A stretch of 64,000 bases of DNA, from assembly GCF_001183545.1 (NCBI RefSeq), contig NZ_KQ236688.1:3608395-3672394 (forward strand), in the 5' to 3' direction. The DNA comes from Cellvibrio sp. pealriver. GTDB taxonomy: Bacteria; Pseudomonadota; Gammaproteobacteria; Pseudomonadales; Cellvibrionaceae. Made by a program: the position numbers and the translations under genes. A model generated the notes under the pieces. The model was not told the DNA's origin. It made no database searches and worked only from the letters and a program-made list of their open reading frames with translations. This document shows, in pieces, positions 8,411-17,735 of the stretch; position 1 is the first letter of the stretch; each line of letters starts with the position of its first letter.

Positions 8411-9943
8411 ATGATGCAAGTAACTCCAAACCCGATTCGCAGTATTTGTATTGTCGGCGGTGGTACGGCCGGTTGGATGGCTGCAGCATTGCTCTCCAAT
8501 ATTCATCAGGGTACAGAAACGAAAATCACTTTGGTGGAATCGCCGGATATTGCCACTATCGGAGTCGGTGAGGCGACGGTTCCTTCGTTTATGGCGTTTC
8601 TTTCCAGCGCAAAAATAAATCCAAAAGATTTTATCGAGGCGACCGCTGGTACGTTTAAATTAGGCATCCGCTTTGATGACTGGTATCAAAAAGGCCATCA
8701 CTTTTTGCATCCTTTCGGAAAAATAGGCCGCAGCCTTGATGGCCACGATTTTTATCAGCTGTGGTTAAAAACTCTCGCACAACATAATAACGGTTCCTCC
8801 GGTGATGTAACGCGCTTAATGGATCATTCGCCCTCGGCGATTATGGCTGAACAGCAGCGCTTTATGGTGGAAGCACAGCTTAAGAATACACCTTTGGAAA
8901 ATTTCGGTTATGCCTTGCATTTGGATGCCGTATTGGCGGCGCGTTATTTGCGCGAACTGTCTATAGCCAAAGGTGTAGTGCGGGTTGAAGCTACGGTTAA
9001 TTCAGTACAACTCGATGCGCGTGGATTTATTGATTCAATAACGTTGGCAAACGGAGAAAATATTAGCGCGGATTTTTTTATCGATTGTTCAGGTTTTAAA
9101 GGGTTATTGATTGAAGAAAACCTGCAGGTCGGTTACGAGGATTGGTCAGAATATTTGCCGTGTAATCGCGCGGTTGCGGTGCAAACTGAAAACATTCACG
9201 AACCCGCGCCTTTCACTATCGCCACAGCGCGTGCTGCGGGCTGGACCTGGAAAATTCCATTGCAGCATCGCACCGGTAACGGATACGTATTTGCCAGTGA
9301 TTACTGCTCCGATGACGAGGCCACCCAAACACTGTTGAATGCCGTTGAAGGGCGATTAGTCAATGAGCCGCGCATCATTTCATTTGTGACTGGCAAGCGC
9401 AAAAAAATTTGGCATAACAACTGTTTGGCCTTGGGTTTGGCATCGGGTTTTTTGGAGCCGCTGGAATCTACGGCGATTCATTTGGTTTATCGCACGCTGG
9501 TGCATTTTATTCGCAATTATCCTGAGCGCGATTTTCCCGCAGCACTGGAACAGGAATGCAATGCACAGATCGATCAGGATTACATGGAAGTGCGCGATTT
9601 TATTATCCTGCACTATTGCACCAGCCAGCGCGATGACACCGCGTTTTGGCGCTGGTGCCAGAACATGCCAGTGCCGGGCACTTTACGCGATAAAATAAAT
9701 CGCTTTCGCTTGCGTGGCCAGTTAGAGCGCAACAGTGAAAATTTATTTGGTGTTGATAGTTGGCTTTCCATTTTGGAGGGTATGCATATTCGTCCGGAAA
9801 AATATCATCCGTTAGTTGATGCATTGGATAGTGAAAAATTGTCGCGCTCGCTGATGCAAGGCAAACAGGCAATTTATGATGCTGTCACGCGTTTGCCCTC
9901 GCACGGCGATTTTATTAAACAGGCTTGCGCCAGCAAGCATTAA
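8411..9943 (+). CDS. Flavin-dependent tryptophan-halogenase-family protein, copy 2
   Basis: This 510-residue paralogue of the preceding protein has FAD-binding GGGTAGW (16-22), the reactive lysine Lys83 in FKLGIRF, WxWxIP at Trp278/Trp280/Ile282/Pro283 and an intact LEPLEST segment, so it should be catalytically competent. It begins 9 bases after copy 1 (taggat just upstream of ATG 8411) and must be on the same transcript. Divergence from copy 1 outside the motifs is large, which argues for a distinct substrate or partner instead of a recent duplication. Its TAA overlaps the stop of the convergent third copy. Confidence 0.88.
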   Translation: MMQVTPNPIRSICIVGGGTAGWMAAALLSNIHQGTETKITLVESPDIATIGVGEATVPSFMAFLSSAKINPKDFIEATAGTFKLGIRFDDWYQKGHHFLHPFGKIGRSLDGHDFYQLWLKTLAQHNNGSSGDVTRLMDHSPSAIMAEQQRFMVEAQLKNTPLENFGYALHLDAVLAARYLRELSIAKGVVRVEATVNSVQLDARGFIDSITLANGENISADFFIDCSGFKGLLIEENLQVGYEDWSEYLPCNRAVAVQTENIHEPAPFTIATARAAGWTWKIPLQHRTGNGYVFASDYCSDDEATQTLLNAVEGRLVNEPRIISFVTGKRKKIWHNNCLALGLASGFLEPLESTAIHLVYRTLVHFIRNYPERDFPAALEQECNAQIDQDYMEVRDFIILHYCTSQRDDTAFWRWCQNMPVPGTLRDKINRFRLRGQLERNSENLFGVDSWLSILEGMHIRPEKYHPLVDALDSEKLSRSLMQGKQAIYDAVTRLPSHGDFIKQACASKH

Positions 9944-11454
9944 TCAAAATCCGGTGCTGCGCAGTGCTTGCGGATAAATTCATGGTGAGCCATCGCATTT
10001 TTTCCGGCATGTGCGAGTGACTGTTTTATTTTTTCCAGTTGCGCGCTTATGTCGGCATCCTTGAGGTGATCTATACGGTTATCCGTGCGCGCTGGTGTCA
10101 CACCAAATCCGTGATAAATACTGAGCCAGCTGGATTTTTCAAACGCTTCCGGTTCGTGTTGCAGAATATGGCCGCAACTTTTAAATAACTCGATTTTGTG
10201 TTGCAGGCTGTCGGGAATTTCCATGGCTTGGCAGTAGCGCCAGAATTCTGTGTCAGTGCGCTGGGTCAATTTGTAATGCAGGATAATAAAATCGCGGATG
10301 CGTTCCATTTCATGCTGATGACGACGGTTGGCTTCATTGATCATGCTCTGGTCAAAGGAAGTGTCCGGGAAAAAAGTCAGCAGATGAGTAATACCGGTTT
10401 GGATCAATGAAATACTGGTGCTTTCCAGTGGCTCCAAAAATCCTGATGCCAAACCCAGGGCAAAACAATTTTTATTCCATATTTTTTTGCGCCGCCCGGC
10501 CTGAAATGAAAAAGGTTTTGGCGTGGTAATGGGGTTTGCGCTCATGTTTGCCAGTAAAGTTTCAGTGGCTTTTTCTTTGGTTAAAAAGCGGCTGCTGAAT
10601 ACATAACCATTACCCATACGGTGTTGCAGTGGAATTTGCCACATCCAACCGGCATCCAATGCGCTTACACGGGTGTAAGGTGTTGGCTCTTTGGTATTTT
10701 TGCATTGCACTGCAACCGCAGAATCACACAGCAGCCATTGGCTCCAATCTTCGTAACCGGTCTTGAGTGTTTCTTCGATCAATAACCCTTTAAAGCCGGT
10801 GCAATCAATAAATAAATCACCCTGAAGGGTTTCGCCATTTTCCAATAGTAATGACTCAATAAAACCATCGCTCTCGCGCAAATTAACACGGGCCACTTTT
10901 TCGTCGATGTGAGTCACGCCGCGGCTAAGCGCCAGCTCGCGCAAGACCTTGGCGTACAGCGTGGCATCAAAGTGATAAGCGTAGGAAAAGTCGGCCAACG
11001 GATTATTGGGGTTTTCCAATGGCTGGGCAAAATGATTGTGTTTTGCCAGCTGGCAGGCAATGGAATAATCGTGCAAATTTTCCTGCGGGTTATTTTTTTT
11101 GTGGCGATAAAAATAATGCTGAAATTCCACGCCGTTAAAATTAATACCGTAATCCGCAAAGGGGTGAAAAAAGTGTTCACCTTGTTTGCGCCAATCTTCA
11201 AATTGAATGCCGAGTTTAAAACTGGCGCGCGTTGCACGAATGAACTCCAGTTCATCCAAACCAATACTGTTATTAAAGGCTACGATGCTGGGAATGGTCG
11301 CTTCACCGACACCCACAGTGCCTATGACGGTTGATTCAATCAGCGTAATGCGCATATTTTTGTGGGCAAGATGACGGGAAAAACTGGCTGCAGCCATCCA
11401 GCCTGCAGTACCGCCGCCGACAATTACTATGTGCTGAAGGGGTGAATGCGCCAT
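9940..11454 (-). CDS. Flavin-dependent tryptophan-halogenase-family protein, copy 3 (convergent)
   Basis: This 504-residue member of the same family has GGGTAGW (13-19), reactive Lys80 in FKLGIQF, WxWxIP at Trp270/Trp272/Ile274/Pro275 and the LEPLEST segment. It is transcribed against the other two copies from its own promoter, and the four bases TTAA at 9940-9943 encode both stop codons. It resembles copy 1 more than copy 2 (for example TVGVGEATIPS and LILHYKLTQRTD). The start codon at 11454 has only a weak ribosome-binding site (caggta). Confidence 0.87.
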   Translation of the reverse strand: MAHSPLQHIVIVGGGTAGWMAAASFSRHLAHKNMRITLIESTVIGTVGVGEATIPSIVAFNNSIGLDELEFIRATRASFKLGIQFEDWRKQGEHFFHPFADYGINFNGVEFQHYFYRHKKNNPQENLHDYSIACQLAKHNHFAQPLENPNNPLADFSYAYHFDATLYAKVLRELALSRGVTHIDEKVARVNLRESDGFIESLLLENGETLQGDLFIDCTGFKGLLIEETLKTGYEDWSQWLLCDSAVAVQCKNTKEPTPYTRVSALDAGWMWQIPLQHRMGNGYVFSSRFLTKEKATETLLANMSANPITTPKPFSFQAGRRKKIWNKNCFALGLASGFLEPLESTSISLIQTGITHLLTFFPDTSFDQSMINEANRRHQHEMERIRDFIILHYKLTQRTDTEFWRYCQAMEIPDSLQHKIELFKSCGHILQHEPEAFEKSSWLSIYHGFGVTPARTDNRIDHLKDADISAQLEKIKQSLAHAGKNAMAHHEFIRKHCAAPDFD

Positions 11455-11546
11455 AGGAAATACCTGAATATTCTTGTTATCGGGTTGATGATTTTTTTGT
11501 TATAGATCGATGGCGCTATTCTATGGGATTTGGAAAATTCTGTGCG

Positions 11547-11583
11547 AAAAAAAGCGGCAATTGCACTGAGCAATTGCCGCTTT
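11547..11583 (-). terminator. Rho-independent terminator of the DUF533-type gene
   Basis: Arms aaagcggcaattgc (11551-11564) and gcaattgccgcttt (11570-11583) pair perfectly over 14 bases with a five-base loop. Read on the minus strand the hairpin is followed by a run of T (complement of the A-run 11547-11553), making a good terminator 20 bases after the stop of the minus-strand gene ending at 11605. Confidence 0.88.
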
Positions 11584-11604
11584 GGTGATAAACCTATGTG
11601 CTAC

Positions 11605-12357
11605 TTAATTGCAGAGTTGTAATGCTTGCTTGGCTTGATTGGTGATCTCGGTTTGCAGCCCCGGCTCAAGCCGCAGTTGTTTGGCCAATTCTTGTAGATA
11701 TGCGCGCTCCATAAAATTTTCTTCATCGATAATCAACACACTGGCCAGATACATTTCGGTCGCCATTTCCGGCGTGGTTGCCGCACTGGCAATGGCCGCC
11801 GGGTCGAGCGGTTTTTTCAGTTCCTGATCCACCCAGGTGAGCAGGCTTGGGTCTTGCGTGAGTTTGCCAATTTCGCCATCGATCAACTGGCGCTCGCGGT
11901 CATCCACGTGGCCATCGGCTTTGGCGGCGGCAATCAGTGCAATCAAAATCGCGCGGCTGTGTTGTTCGGCTTGTGCTGGCGGGATGCGGTCAATCGTTTG
12001 CGGGCCTGCGGCAGTGGATGCATGCTGTTGTGCTTGCCAGTTGCCGTAGGCTTTGTAGGCGATAGCACCGAGTGCGGCCAAACCTCCGTAAGTGAGCAGG
12101 GTGCCACCCATCTTGCGGCCTTTTTTGCTGCCCAGTAGCAAGCCCAATGCGCCACCGGCAAGCGCTGCCCCGCCTTTACCGGATAACAAACCCGCCAAGC
12201 TGCTCAATGGTGAACTGTCACCTGCCGGTTGTGAGTTTGAGGTTTGTGAGTTGGAAGATTGTGGCCAGCCGCCGCTGGATTGCTGCGCGCCGCCTTTGTT
12301 CTGCAGCATGTCGGTTCCTGCTTTGAGCAGTTGATTAAGCAGATTGGTGGTGTTCAT
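11605..12357 (-). CDS. DUF533 / TerB-like inner-membrane protein (YebE-like)
   Basis: This 250-residue protein has a Gln/Ser-rich N-terminal region (20-50), glycine- and alanine-rich hydrophobic segments at about 61-77 and 83-105 separated by a basic SKKGRK turn, and a C-terminal helical domain (about 130-248) with the acidic ADGHVDDRE motif seen in TerB-like folds. This layout matches DUF533 proteins such as E. coli YebE. Function is unknown: the 'tellurite resistance' label rests only on the fold. ATG at 12357 is preceded by gagga on the minus strand. It is monocistronic, with its own terminator. Confidence 0.82.
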   Translation of the reverse strand: MNTTNLLNQLLKAGTDMLQNKGGAQQSSGGWPQSSNSQTSNSQPAGDSSPLSSLAGLLSGKGGAALAGGALGLLLGSKKGRKMGGTLLTYGGLAALGAIAYKAYGNWQAQQHASTAAGPQTIDRIPPAQAEQHSRAILIALIAAAKADGHVDDRERQLIDGEIGKLTQDPSLLTWVDQELKKPLDPAAIASAATTPEMATEMYLASVLIIDEENFMERAYLQELAKQLRLEPGLQTEITNQAKQALQLCN

Positions 12358-12586
12358 GTGTTGTCCTCAATAGAAACCGGTTAAAAGATCCGTCAGAAAT
12401 ATCAGTCAGAAAGATCGGTAAATTAGATCGGTGATATACAAAACTGTTCCATCTATGGGGGCATCGCGTTTGAATGCAAGCGCTCCTTTGTCGCAACGCA
12501 CGGGATGCGTCTGTGTAAAATAGCTGTGGAACCACTATGCCTTACACCGCCATCCCCCAGAATTCTTTTTACGACCCTTGACGATA

Positions 12587-13630
12587 ATGACGACGACTGA
12601 AACCCCTGCAGCAAAAAAATTAATTCCCGCCAACATCATTACCGGCTTTTTGGGGGTGGGAAAAACCACGGCCATTACGCATCTGCTCAAACATAAGCCC
12701 GCACATGAAGTCTGGTCGGTACTGGTCAATGAGTTTGGCGAAATTGGTATCGATGGTGCGCTACTCAAAGATACCAATGCCCATATCCGCGAAGTGCCGG
12801 GTGGATGCATTTGTTGTGTGGCGGGGCTGCCGATGAAAATGGCGCTCAATATGCTGATCGCCAGAACCAAGCCCGACCGCATTATTATCGAGCCAACCGG
12901 TTTGGGGCACCCGGAAGAAATCATCAATACGCTGACCGGCGAGTATTACGATACGGTGCTGGATTTGCGCGCGACCATTACGCTGGTCGATCCGCGCAAA
13001 TTGGCCGATAGTCGCTACACCGGCAATGCCACCTTCAAGGATCAAATTGCGGTGGCCGACGTGTTGATCGCCAACAAGATCGACCTTTGTTCGCCTCATG
13101 ATCGCGCCAATTTCGACGATCTTGTGGCTGGTTTTGCTCCCCCCAAACAAGCGGCATTTGCGGTTGAGCAGGGCGCGTTGCAGTTGGCGTGGCTGGATTA
13201 TTCGCGCAAGGCCCATGCATTGGCTCACCCCGGTTTGCACTCCTCTGCTAAACCCAACCGCCTCAGTCCCCAGCGCGAGCTCTACAATGCAGCGATTAGC
13301 CTGCCGCAAGACCAGGATTTTTTACGCCGCGAAAACAGCGGGCAGGGTTATTACTCTTGCGGTTGGATGTTCCAGCCCGCCATACGGTTTGACTTCAATC
13401 AACTCTTTGGCTGGATGACCGGATTGCCGGTGGTGCGCGCCAAAGCGGTGATGAATACTGATCAGGGTGTTTATATGTTTAACGCAGAGGACGGCGTACT
13501 CAGCGTCAAACCTTTGATGATGGATGGTGAGCCGGAGCTACTGGATAGCCGCATTGAATTGATCGATAACCAGCCACTGGCAGCCGATGATCTGGAGCAG
13601 ACGCTGCTCGCGTATCGGTTATCGACATAA
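12587..13630 (+). CDS. COG0523-family (CobW-like) metallochaperone GTPase
   Basis: This 347-residue protein is a G3E GTPase thought to deliver metal (often zinc) to client proteins. It has Walker A GFLGVGKT (20-27), the metal-binding GGCICC motif (72-77, CxCC), IEPTGLGHP (101-109), an NKID guanine-specificity motif, and a C-terminal CobW_C domain. ATG at 12587 is preferred over TTG at 12578, although neither has a clear ribosome-binding site. The subgroup cannot be fixed by reading. No zinc-uptake or cobalamin gene lies beside it, so the metal is unassigned. It is divergent from the DUF533 gene across a 229-base spacer. Confidence 0.88.
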   Translation: MTTTETPAAKKLIPANIITGFLGVGKTTAITHLLKHKPAHEVWSVLVNEFGEIGIDGALLKDTNAHIREVPGGCICCVAGLPMKMALNMLIARTKPDRIIIEPTGLGHPEEIINTLTGEYYDTVLDLRATITLVDPRKLADSRYTGNATFKDQIAVADVLIANKIDLCSPHDRANFDDLVAGFAPPKQAAFAVEQGALQLAWLDYSRKAHALAHPGLHSSAKPNRLSPQRELYNAAISLPQDQDFLRRENSGQGYYSCGWMFQPAIRFDFNQLFGWMTGLPVVRAKAVMNTDQGVYMFNAEDGVLSVKPLMMDGEPELLDSRIELIDNQPLAADDLEQTLLAYRLST

Positions 13631-13786
13631 GGTGTTGAATGCCGGTGATGCTTTTTGGTGCGTCATCCTGCGTTTGGAGCCAAACTGACGCAGGAAATCC
13701 CACCAACTTAACTGTCTTGAGCTAAGGTTAAGGATAGAGTTCTCAACGGAAACTCACACAACAAAAACCTTTCAGAGGTCTACAAC

Positions 13787-16204
13787 ATGATGTTACTGCT
13801 TTCTCTCGTGGCGATATGGGTCTTGGTTGCGCTGCTGACCTACCGCCAAGTGGCGTTGGCCGCCGCTTCGTCCATCGTCCTTGTTGCTTGGTTGGTCTTG
13901 GGGGCTGTAACCCCGGCGATGCTCTCGCCCTGGCTGGTAGTACCTTTGGCCTTGGTACTGGTGATTTTGAATGTTGCGCCTATCCGCCGCGCGATACTCA
14001 CCAAGCCCGTCTTTGGTGTGTTGAAAAAATCCATGCCGCCCATCAGTGCCACCGAGCGCGATGCACTGGAAGCCGGTACCACATGGTGGGAAAAGCAATT
14101 ATTCAGCGGTAAACCCGATTGGGATGAGTTCGCGCAAATCGCCCTGCCGCAGCTCACCGCTGCCGAGCAGTCGTTTTTGGATAACGAGGTAAACGAGCTG
14201 TGTTCGTTGCTCGATGAGTGGAAAATCCAGAACGATCTGAAAGACCTGCCGCCCGAGGCGTGGCAGTACCTGAAAGATAAAAAATTCTTCGGCCTGATTA
14301 TCCCCAAAGAATACGGCGGCCTGGATTTCAGCCCCCATGCGCAAAGCCGCATCATGAGCAAAATTGCCAGCCGCTCCGGTACAGCTGCCGTTACCGCGAT
14401 GGTGCCCAACTCCCTTGGCCCAGGTGAGCTGTTGGTGAAATACGGCACCGAAGAGCAGCGCCAACGCTGGCTGCCCGGCCTTGCCAATGGTACTGAAATT
14501 CCCTGTTTTGGCCTGACTGGCCCAGAGGCGGGTTCCGATGCAGGCTCAATTCCCGATACCGGTATTGTGTGCAAAGGCATGCATGAAGGGCAGGAAGTCA
14601 TCGGCCTCAAGCTCACTTTCAGCAAGCGCTGGATCACCCTTGCGCCAGTAGCCACGGTGGTTGGTTTGGCGTTCAAGCTGTCTGACCCTGAAGGTTTGCT
14701 GGGCGATCCATCCAAAAAAGAATACGGCATTACCTGTGCGCTGATCCCCGCTAAACACCCGGGTGTGGAAATCGGCCTGCGCCATAACCCCGGCTCGCCG
14801 TTTATGAACGGGCCGATTTTCGGTACCGATGTATTTATCCCGCTGGATTGGATTATTGGTGGCGCAGCCATGGCCGGTAAGGGCTGGCGCATGCTGATCG
14901 AATGCCTGGGTGCCGGTCGCGGTGTTTCATTGCCGGCGCTGTCTACTGCCAGCGGCGAAATGAACTATCGCCTTGTGGGTGCCTACGCGCGCATCCGCCG
15001 CCAGTTCAATATGGAAGTGGGCAAGTTTGAAGGTGTGCAAGAAGCCTCCGCTGAAATTGCCGCGAGTGGTTATGCACTGGAGGCGATGCGTCAGTTGGTC
15101 ACCAAAGGTTTGGAGACCGGTGCGCCGTCAGTAATGACCGCGATGGCGAAATACCATGCAACTGAATTGATGCGGAAATCAGTTGAGCACTCAATGGACA
15201 TTGTGGGTGGCCGCGCAATCCAGAAAGGCCCACGCAACTTTTTGGTGGCCTCTTATCACTCGGTGCCCGTGGCGATTACCGTAGAAGGCGCAAACATTTT
15301 GACCCGCTCGCTGATGATTTTTGGTCAGGGCGCAATGCGCTGCCATCCGTTTTTGTTTGAAGAAATGCAAGCCATGCAGCTGGAAGATTCAGCGGAAGGT
15401 TTGAAGAAGTTCGACAAATTGTTCATCAGTCATTTGGGCCACATTTGCAACAATATGCTGCGCACCAAAGTGCTCGGCATTCTCGGTGGCCGTTTAAGCA
15501 GCGTGCCTGCCAATGCCGATGATTTCAGTAAACGTTGGTATCAACGCATTAATTTGTTGAGCGCTGCGCTGGCATCCATGTCGGATATCGCACTGGGTAT
15601 TTTGGGTGGCAATTTAAAACGTCGCGAGCTTTTGTCTGCGCGTTTGGGTGATGTGCACAGCCAATTATTTATCGCCTGTGCGATATTAAAATTCCACTCC
15701 GCGCATCCGCGCACCCGCGCAGAAGATGCCCATGCGGAATATGCATTGACGCGCGCGTTGTATATCGCACAAGAAGCGCTGCGCGATTTTGCTGATAACT
15801 TCCCGCAAAAATGGATCGCCAAAATGATCCGCTTTGTGACTATGCCGTTTGGCAATATTGTCAATAAACCCAACGATAATTTAATTCGTGAGTTGGGTGA
15901 TTTGATTATGGAAGAAAATCCGGTGCGTCAAATGCTCGCGCAATATTTGTATGTGAGCCATGATCCACAAGACGCTGCAGGCCGCGTAGAAAGTACCTAC
16001 CAATTGCTGCTGTCATTAGGGCCTGTGTGGCATGCGTTTCTCAAAGCCAAAAACAGCGGAAAAATTTCCGGTGCAACAACGGAAGAATTGGCAAAAGATG
16101 CGGCGGCAAAAAATATTATCCAACCGCACGATGTTGCTAAAGTGGTGGAATACGATGCGCGCCGCTTCGATTGCTTGTTAACCGATGCATTTGAGAAGTT
16201 GTAA
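13787..16204 (+). CDS. fadE: Acyl-CoA dehydrogenase FadE
   Basis: This 805-residue protein (E. coli FadE about 814) catalyses the first, FAD-dependent step of fatty-acid beta-oxidation at the membrane. Two hydrophobic helices occupy residues 1-65. The acyl-CoA dehydrogenase domains follow (IPKEYGGLDFS, FGLTGPEAGSDAGSIPDTG, HSMDIVGGRAIQKGP), and the C-terminal third matches the DUF1974 extension of FadE. ATG at 13787 has cagaggt at 13773-13779. It is a single-gene unit closed by a strong bidirectional terminator. Confidence 0.93.
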   Translation: MMLLLSLVAIWVLVALLTYRQVALAAASSIVLVAWLVLGAVTPAMLSPWLVVPLALVLVILNVAPIRRAILTKPVFGVLKKSMPPISATERDALEAGTTWWEKQLFSGKPDWDEFAQIALPQLTAAEQSFLDNEVNELCSLLDEWKIQNDLKDLPPEAWQYLKDKKFFGLIIPKEYGGLDFSPHAQSRIMSKIASRSGTAAVTAMVPNSLGPGELLVKYGTEEQRQRWLPGLANGTEIPCFGLTGPEAGSDAGSIPDTGIVCKGMHEGQEVIGLKLTFSKRWITLAPVATVVGLAFKLSDPEGLLGDPSKKEYGITCALIPAKHPGVEIGLRHNPGSPFMNGPIFGTDVFIPLDWIIGGAAMAGKGWRMLIECLGAGRGVSLPALSTASGEMNYRLVGAYARIRRQFNMEVGKFEGVQEASAEIAASGYALEAMRQLVTKGLETGAPSVMTAMAKYHATELMRKSVEHSMDIVGGRAIQKGPRNFLVASYHSVPVAITVEGANILTRSLMIFGQGAMRCHPFLFEEMQAMQLEDSAEGLKKFDKLFISHLGHICNNMLRTKVLGILGGRLSSVPANADDFSKRWYQRINLLSAALASMSDIALGILGGNLKRRELLSARLGDVHSQLFIACAILKFHSAHPRTRAEDAHAEYALTRALYIAQEALRDFADNFPQKWIAKMIRFVTMPFGNIVNKPNDNLIRELGDLIMEENPVRQMLAQYLYVSHDPQDAAGRVESTYQLLLSLGPVWHAFLKAKNSGKISGATTEELAKDAAAKNIIQPHDVAKVVEYDARRFDCLLTDAFEKL

Positions 16205-16223
16205 ACACGGTCGTCAACCCAAG

Positions 16224-16258
16224 CAATAAAAAACCCCGCAGTGCGGGGTTTTTTATTG
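16224..16258. terminator. Bidirectional terminator between fadE and the diguanylate cyclase gene
   Basis: A perfect 16-base stem (16224-16239 / 16243-16258) with a three-base loop has a ccccgc/gcgggg core flanked by an A-run and a T-run, so it works on both strands. It sits between convergent genes. Confidence 0.93.
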
Positions 16259-16298
16259 TGCCTGCATTTAGCTGTACTTACATTGAACCGTGCTTGCA

Positions 16299-17642
16299 TT
16301 AAACCGGTAAATTATCTGTTGCCATCACGCAACAATTCCGCCCTTGGGTTTTCGCGGCGTAGAGTGCGTTGTCTACCCGTTTGAAACAGGTGGCAAAATC
16401 CTCATTGTCCCGTTTTTCGCTCACGCCAACACTAATAGTAACGCACAAGGGGTTGTGCTGCTCAAATAGGGTTTCATTAATCAATACCCGAATTTTCTCC
16501 GCCAGAATGAACGCCGTTTCTTTGGTAGCGTCCGGCATGATGACGATAAATTCTTCGCCGCCCCAACGCCCCAGAAAATCGTGTTGATTAATGTGTTGGT
16601 TAATAATCGCTGCAATATTTCTTAAGACCCGGTCACCAGCATCGTGCCCGCGCCTATCGTTAATCCGTTTGAAATGATCTATATCAATCAGCATTAATGC
16701 AAAATCAGGCAGTGCTCGCCGTTTGTCGGAATTTTTATGAAGGCTGATTAACGAACTAATAATGTTGTCGATTCCAAAACGGTTATAGGTTTGTGTGAGT
16801 GCATCCACCGTGGAGAGGTGGCGGAATTTATCTTTTTCTAACTGCAAACGCGCATTTTTATCGCTGAGTTGGTGAATGATGCTGACATCGTGCTTGCTTT
16901 GTTTATTGAGCTGGATCAACTTGATAATGGCATAGAAAAAAATGCCCAGCATCCAACAGAAAAGAATGAGCAAATACCAGTGTTCGGCAGAAATCCACTC
17001 GCCTGCAAATTCGATTTTTTCAATTTGCATGTCGTGGTTGCCCGGTTCCATGCCTTCGACATAATCGATACCCAATGTCATTGCATTGTGCATATCCGGG
17101 CGCGATAACTCGCGCGGTATGTCGTAATCCGTTAACCACCAGTCAGCAACAGAAAATTCATCCAAGCCTATGTGTAATTCATTTTCCAGATCGCCGGTGT
17201 GAAGATTGATGTAGTTGAATTTGGTGCTGTTAGCATCTTGGGTGTTGGAATACGCCGGATCAAAATTGCGGATATACACGCGCAACCGGTGCGCACTGCC
17301 GGTGTAGCGGAGTTTCAGGTTCAAATGTGTGTAACCGGAAAGATCGATGCCGGTATCGAGTGCTTTTTCAAACAGCGCGTTAAAACTGCAAGCAAAATAG
17401 TCGCTGTTGGTGATATGAGGGTAATTGCAGCGCCAGATACTCTGGTCTTGATCGAGCCAAAACGCTGCTGGCGCATTATCACCCGCACTGTTGCCCTGCG
17501 CAGAAGAGTAAAAATATACATTGATGTCTGAGTTGGGCCAGACGGTAAAGCGCTTTTGCGGAAAAAATTGTTGCGCAAACACCGCTACCAGCGTGAGCAG
17601 GATGGCTACTAACAGCGCGGAGTTAAAACTCTTGTCATTCAT
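16299..17642 (-). CDS. Membrane diguanylate cyclase with periplasmic ligand-binding-like domain
   Basis: This 447-residue protein makes c-di-GMP. It has one membrane helix at 8-25, a periplasmic domain at about 30-218, a second helix at about 222-245, a short coiled linker and a GGDEF domain (about 275-445) with intact catalytic GGEEF (361-365). The inhibitory-site RxxD is absent: Asn352 stands where Arg is expected and only Asp355 is kept, so product inhibition should be weak. The periplasmic part (SGYTHLNLKLRYTG, RVYIRNFDP) looks like a galactose-binding/carbohydrate-module beta-sandwich, suggesting it senses a sugar or polymer. Such signals commonly control exopolysaccharide production and secretion, both encoded nearby. 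Confidence 0.88.
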   Translation of the reverse strand: MNDKSFNSALLVAILLTLVAVFAQQFFPQKRFTVWPNSDINVYFYSSAQGNSAGDNAPAAFWLDQDQSIWRCNYPHITNSDYFACSFNALFEKALDTGIDLSGYTHLNLKLRYTGSAHRLRVYIRNFDPAYSNTQDANSTKFNYINLHTGDLENELHIGLDEFSVADWWLTDYDIPRELSRPDMHNAMTLGIDYVEGMEPGNHDMQIEKIEFAGEWISAEHWYLLILFCWMLGIFFYAIIKLIQLNKQSKHDVSIIHQLSDKNARLQLEKDKFRHLSTVDALTQTYNRFGIDNIISSLISLHKNSDKRRALPDFALMLIDIDHFKRINDRRGHDAGDRVLRNIAAIINQHINQHDFLGRWGGEEFIVIMPDATKETAFILAEKIRVLINETLFEQHNPLCVTISVGVSEKRDNEDFATCFKRVDNALYAAKTQGRNCCVMATDNLPV

Positions 17643-17735
17643 GGTGAGCGTGATGTCGCAACCGGTTAACCCGAACGTAAAGAAAGCCTTTCAAGTATTG
17701 ATGAAATGAGGGAATTGTCCAGCAAGGCTCTGCCA

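Noticed and set aside
12412..12432. Direct repeat agatcggt at 12412-12419 and 12425-12432 in the spacer before the CobW-like gene
   Set aside because: The 8-base units lie in a low-complexity gatc-rich stretch with no promoter relation. It could be chance.
12761..13309. Minus-strand open frame of 182 codons inside the CobW-like gene
   Set aside because: It overlaps a gene with strong family motifs on the plus strand, has no ribosome-binding site and encodes a composition unlike a real protein.
13666..13695. Hairpin tcctgcg/cgcagga between the CobW-like gene and fadE
   Set aside because: Seven paired bases, a bulge and no T-run. It recalls a decayed repeat but is not clear enough to annotate.
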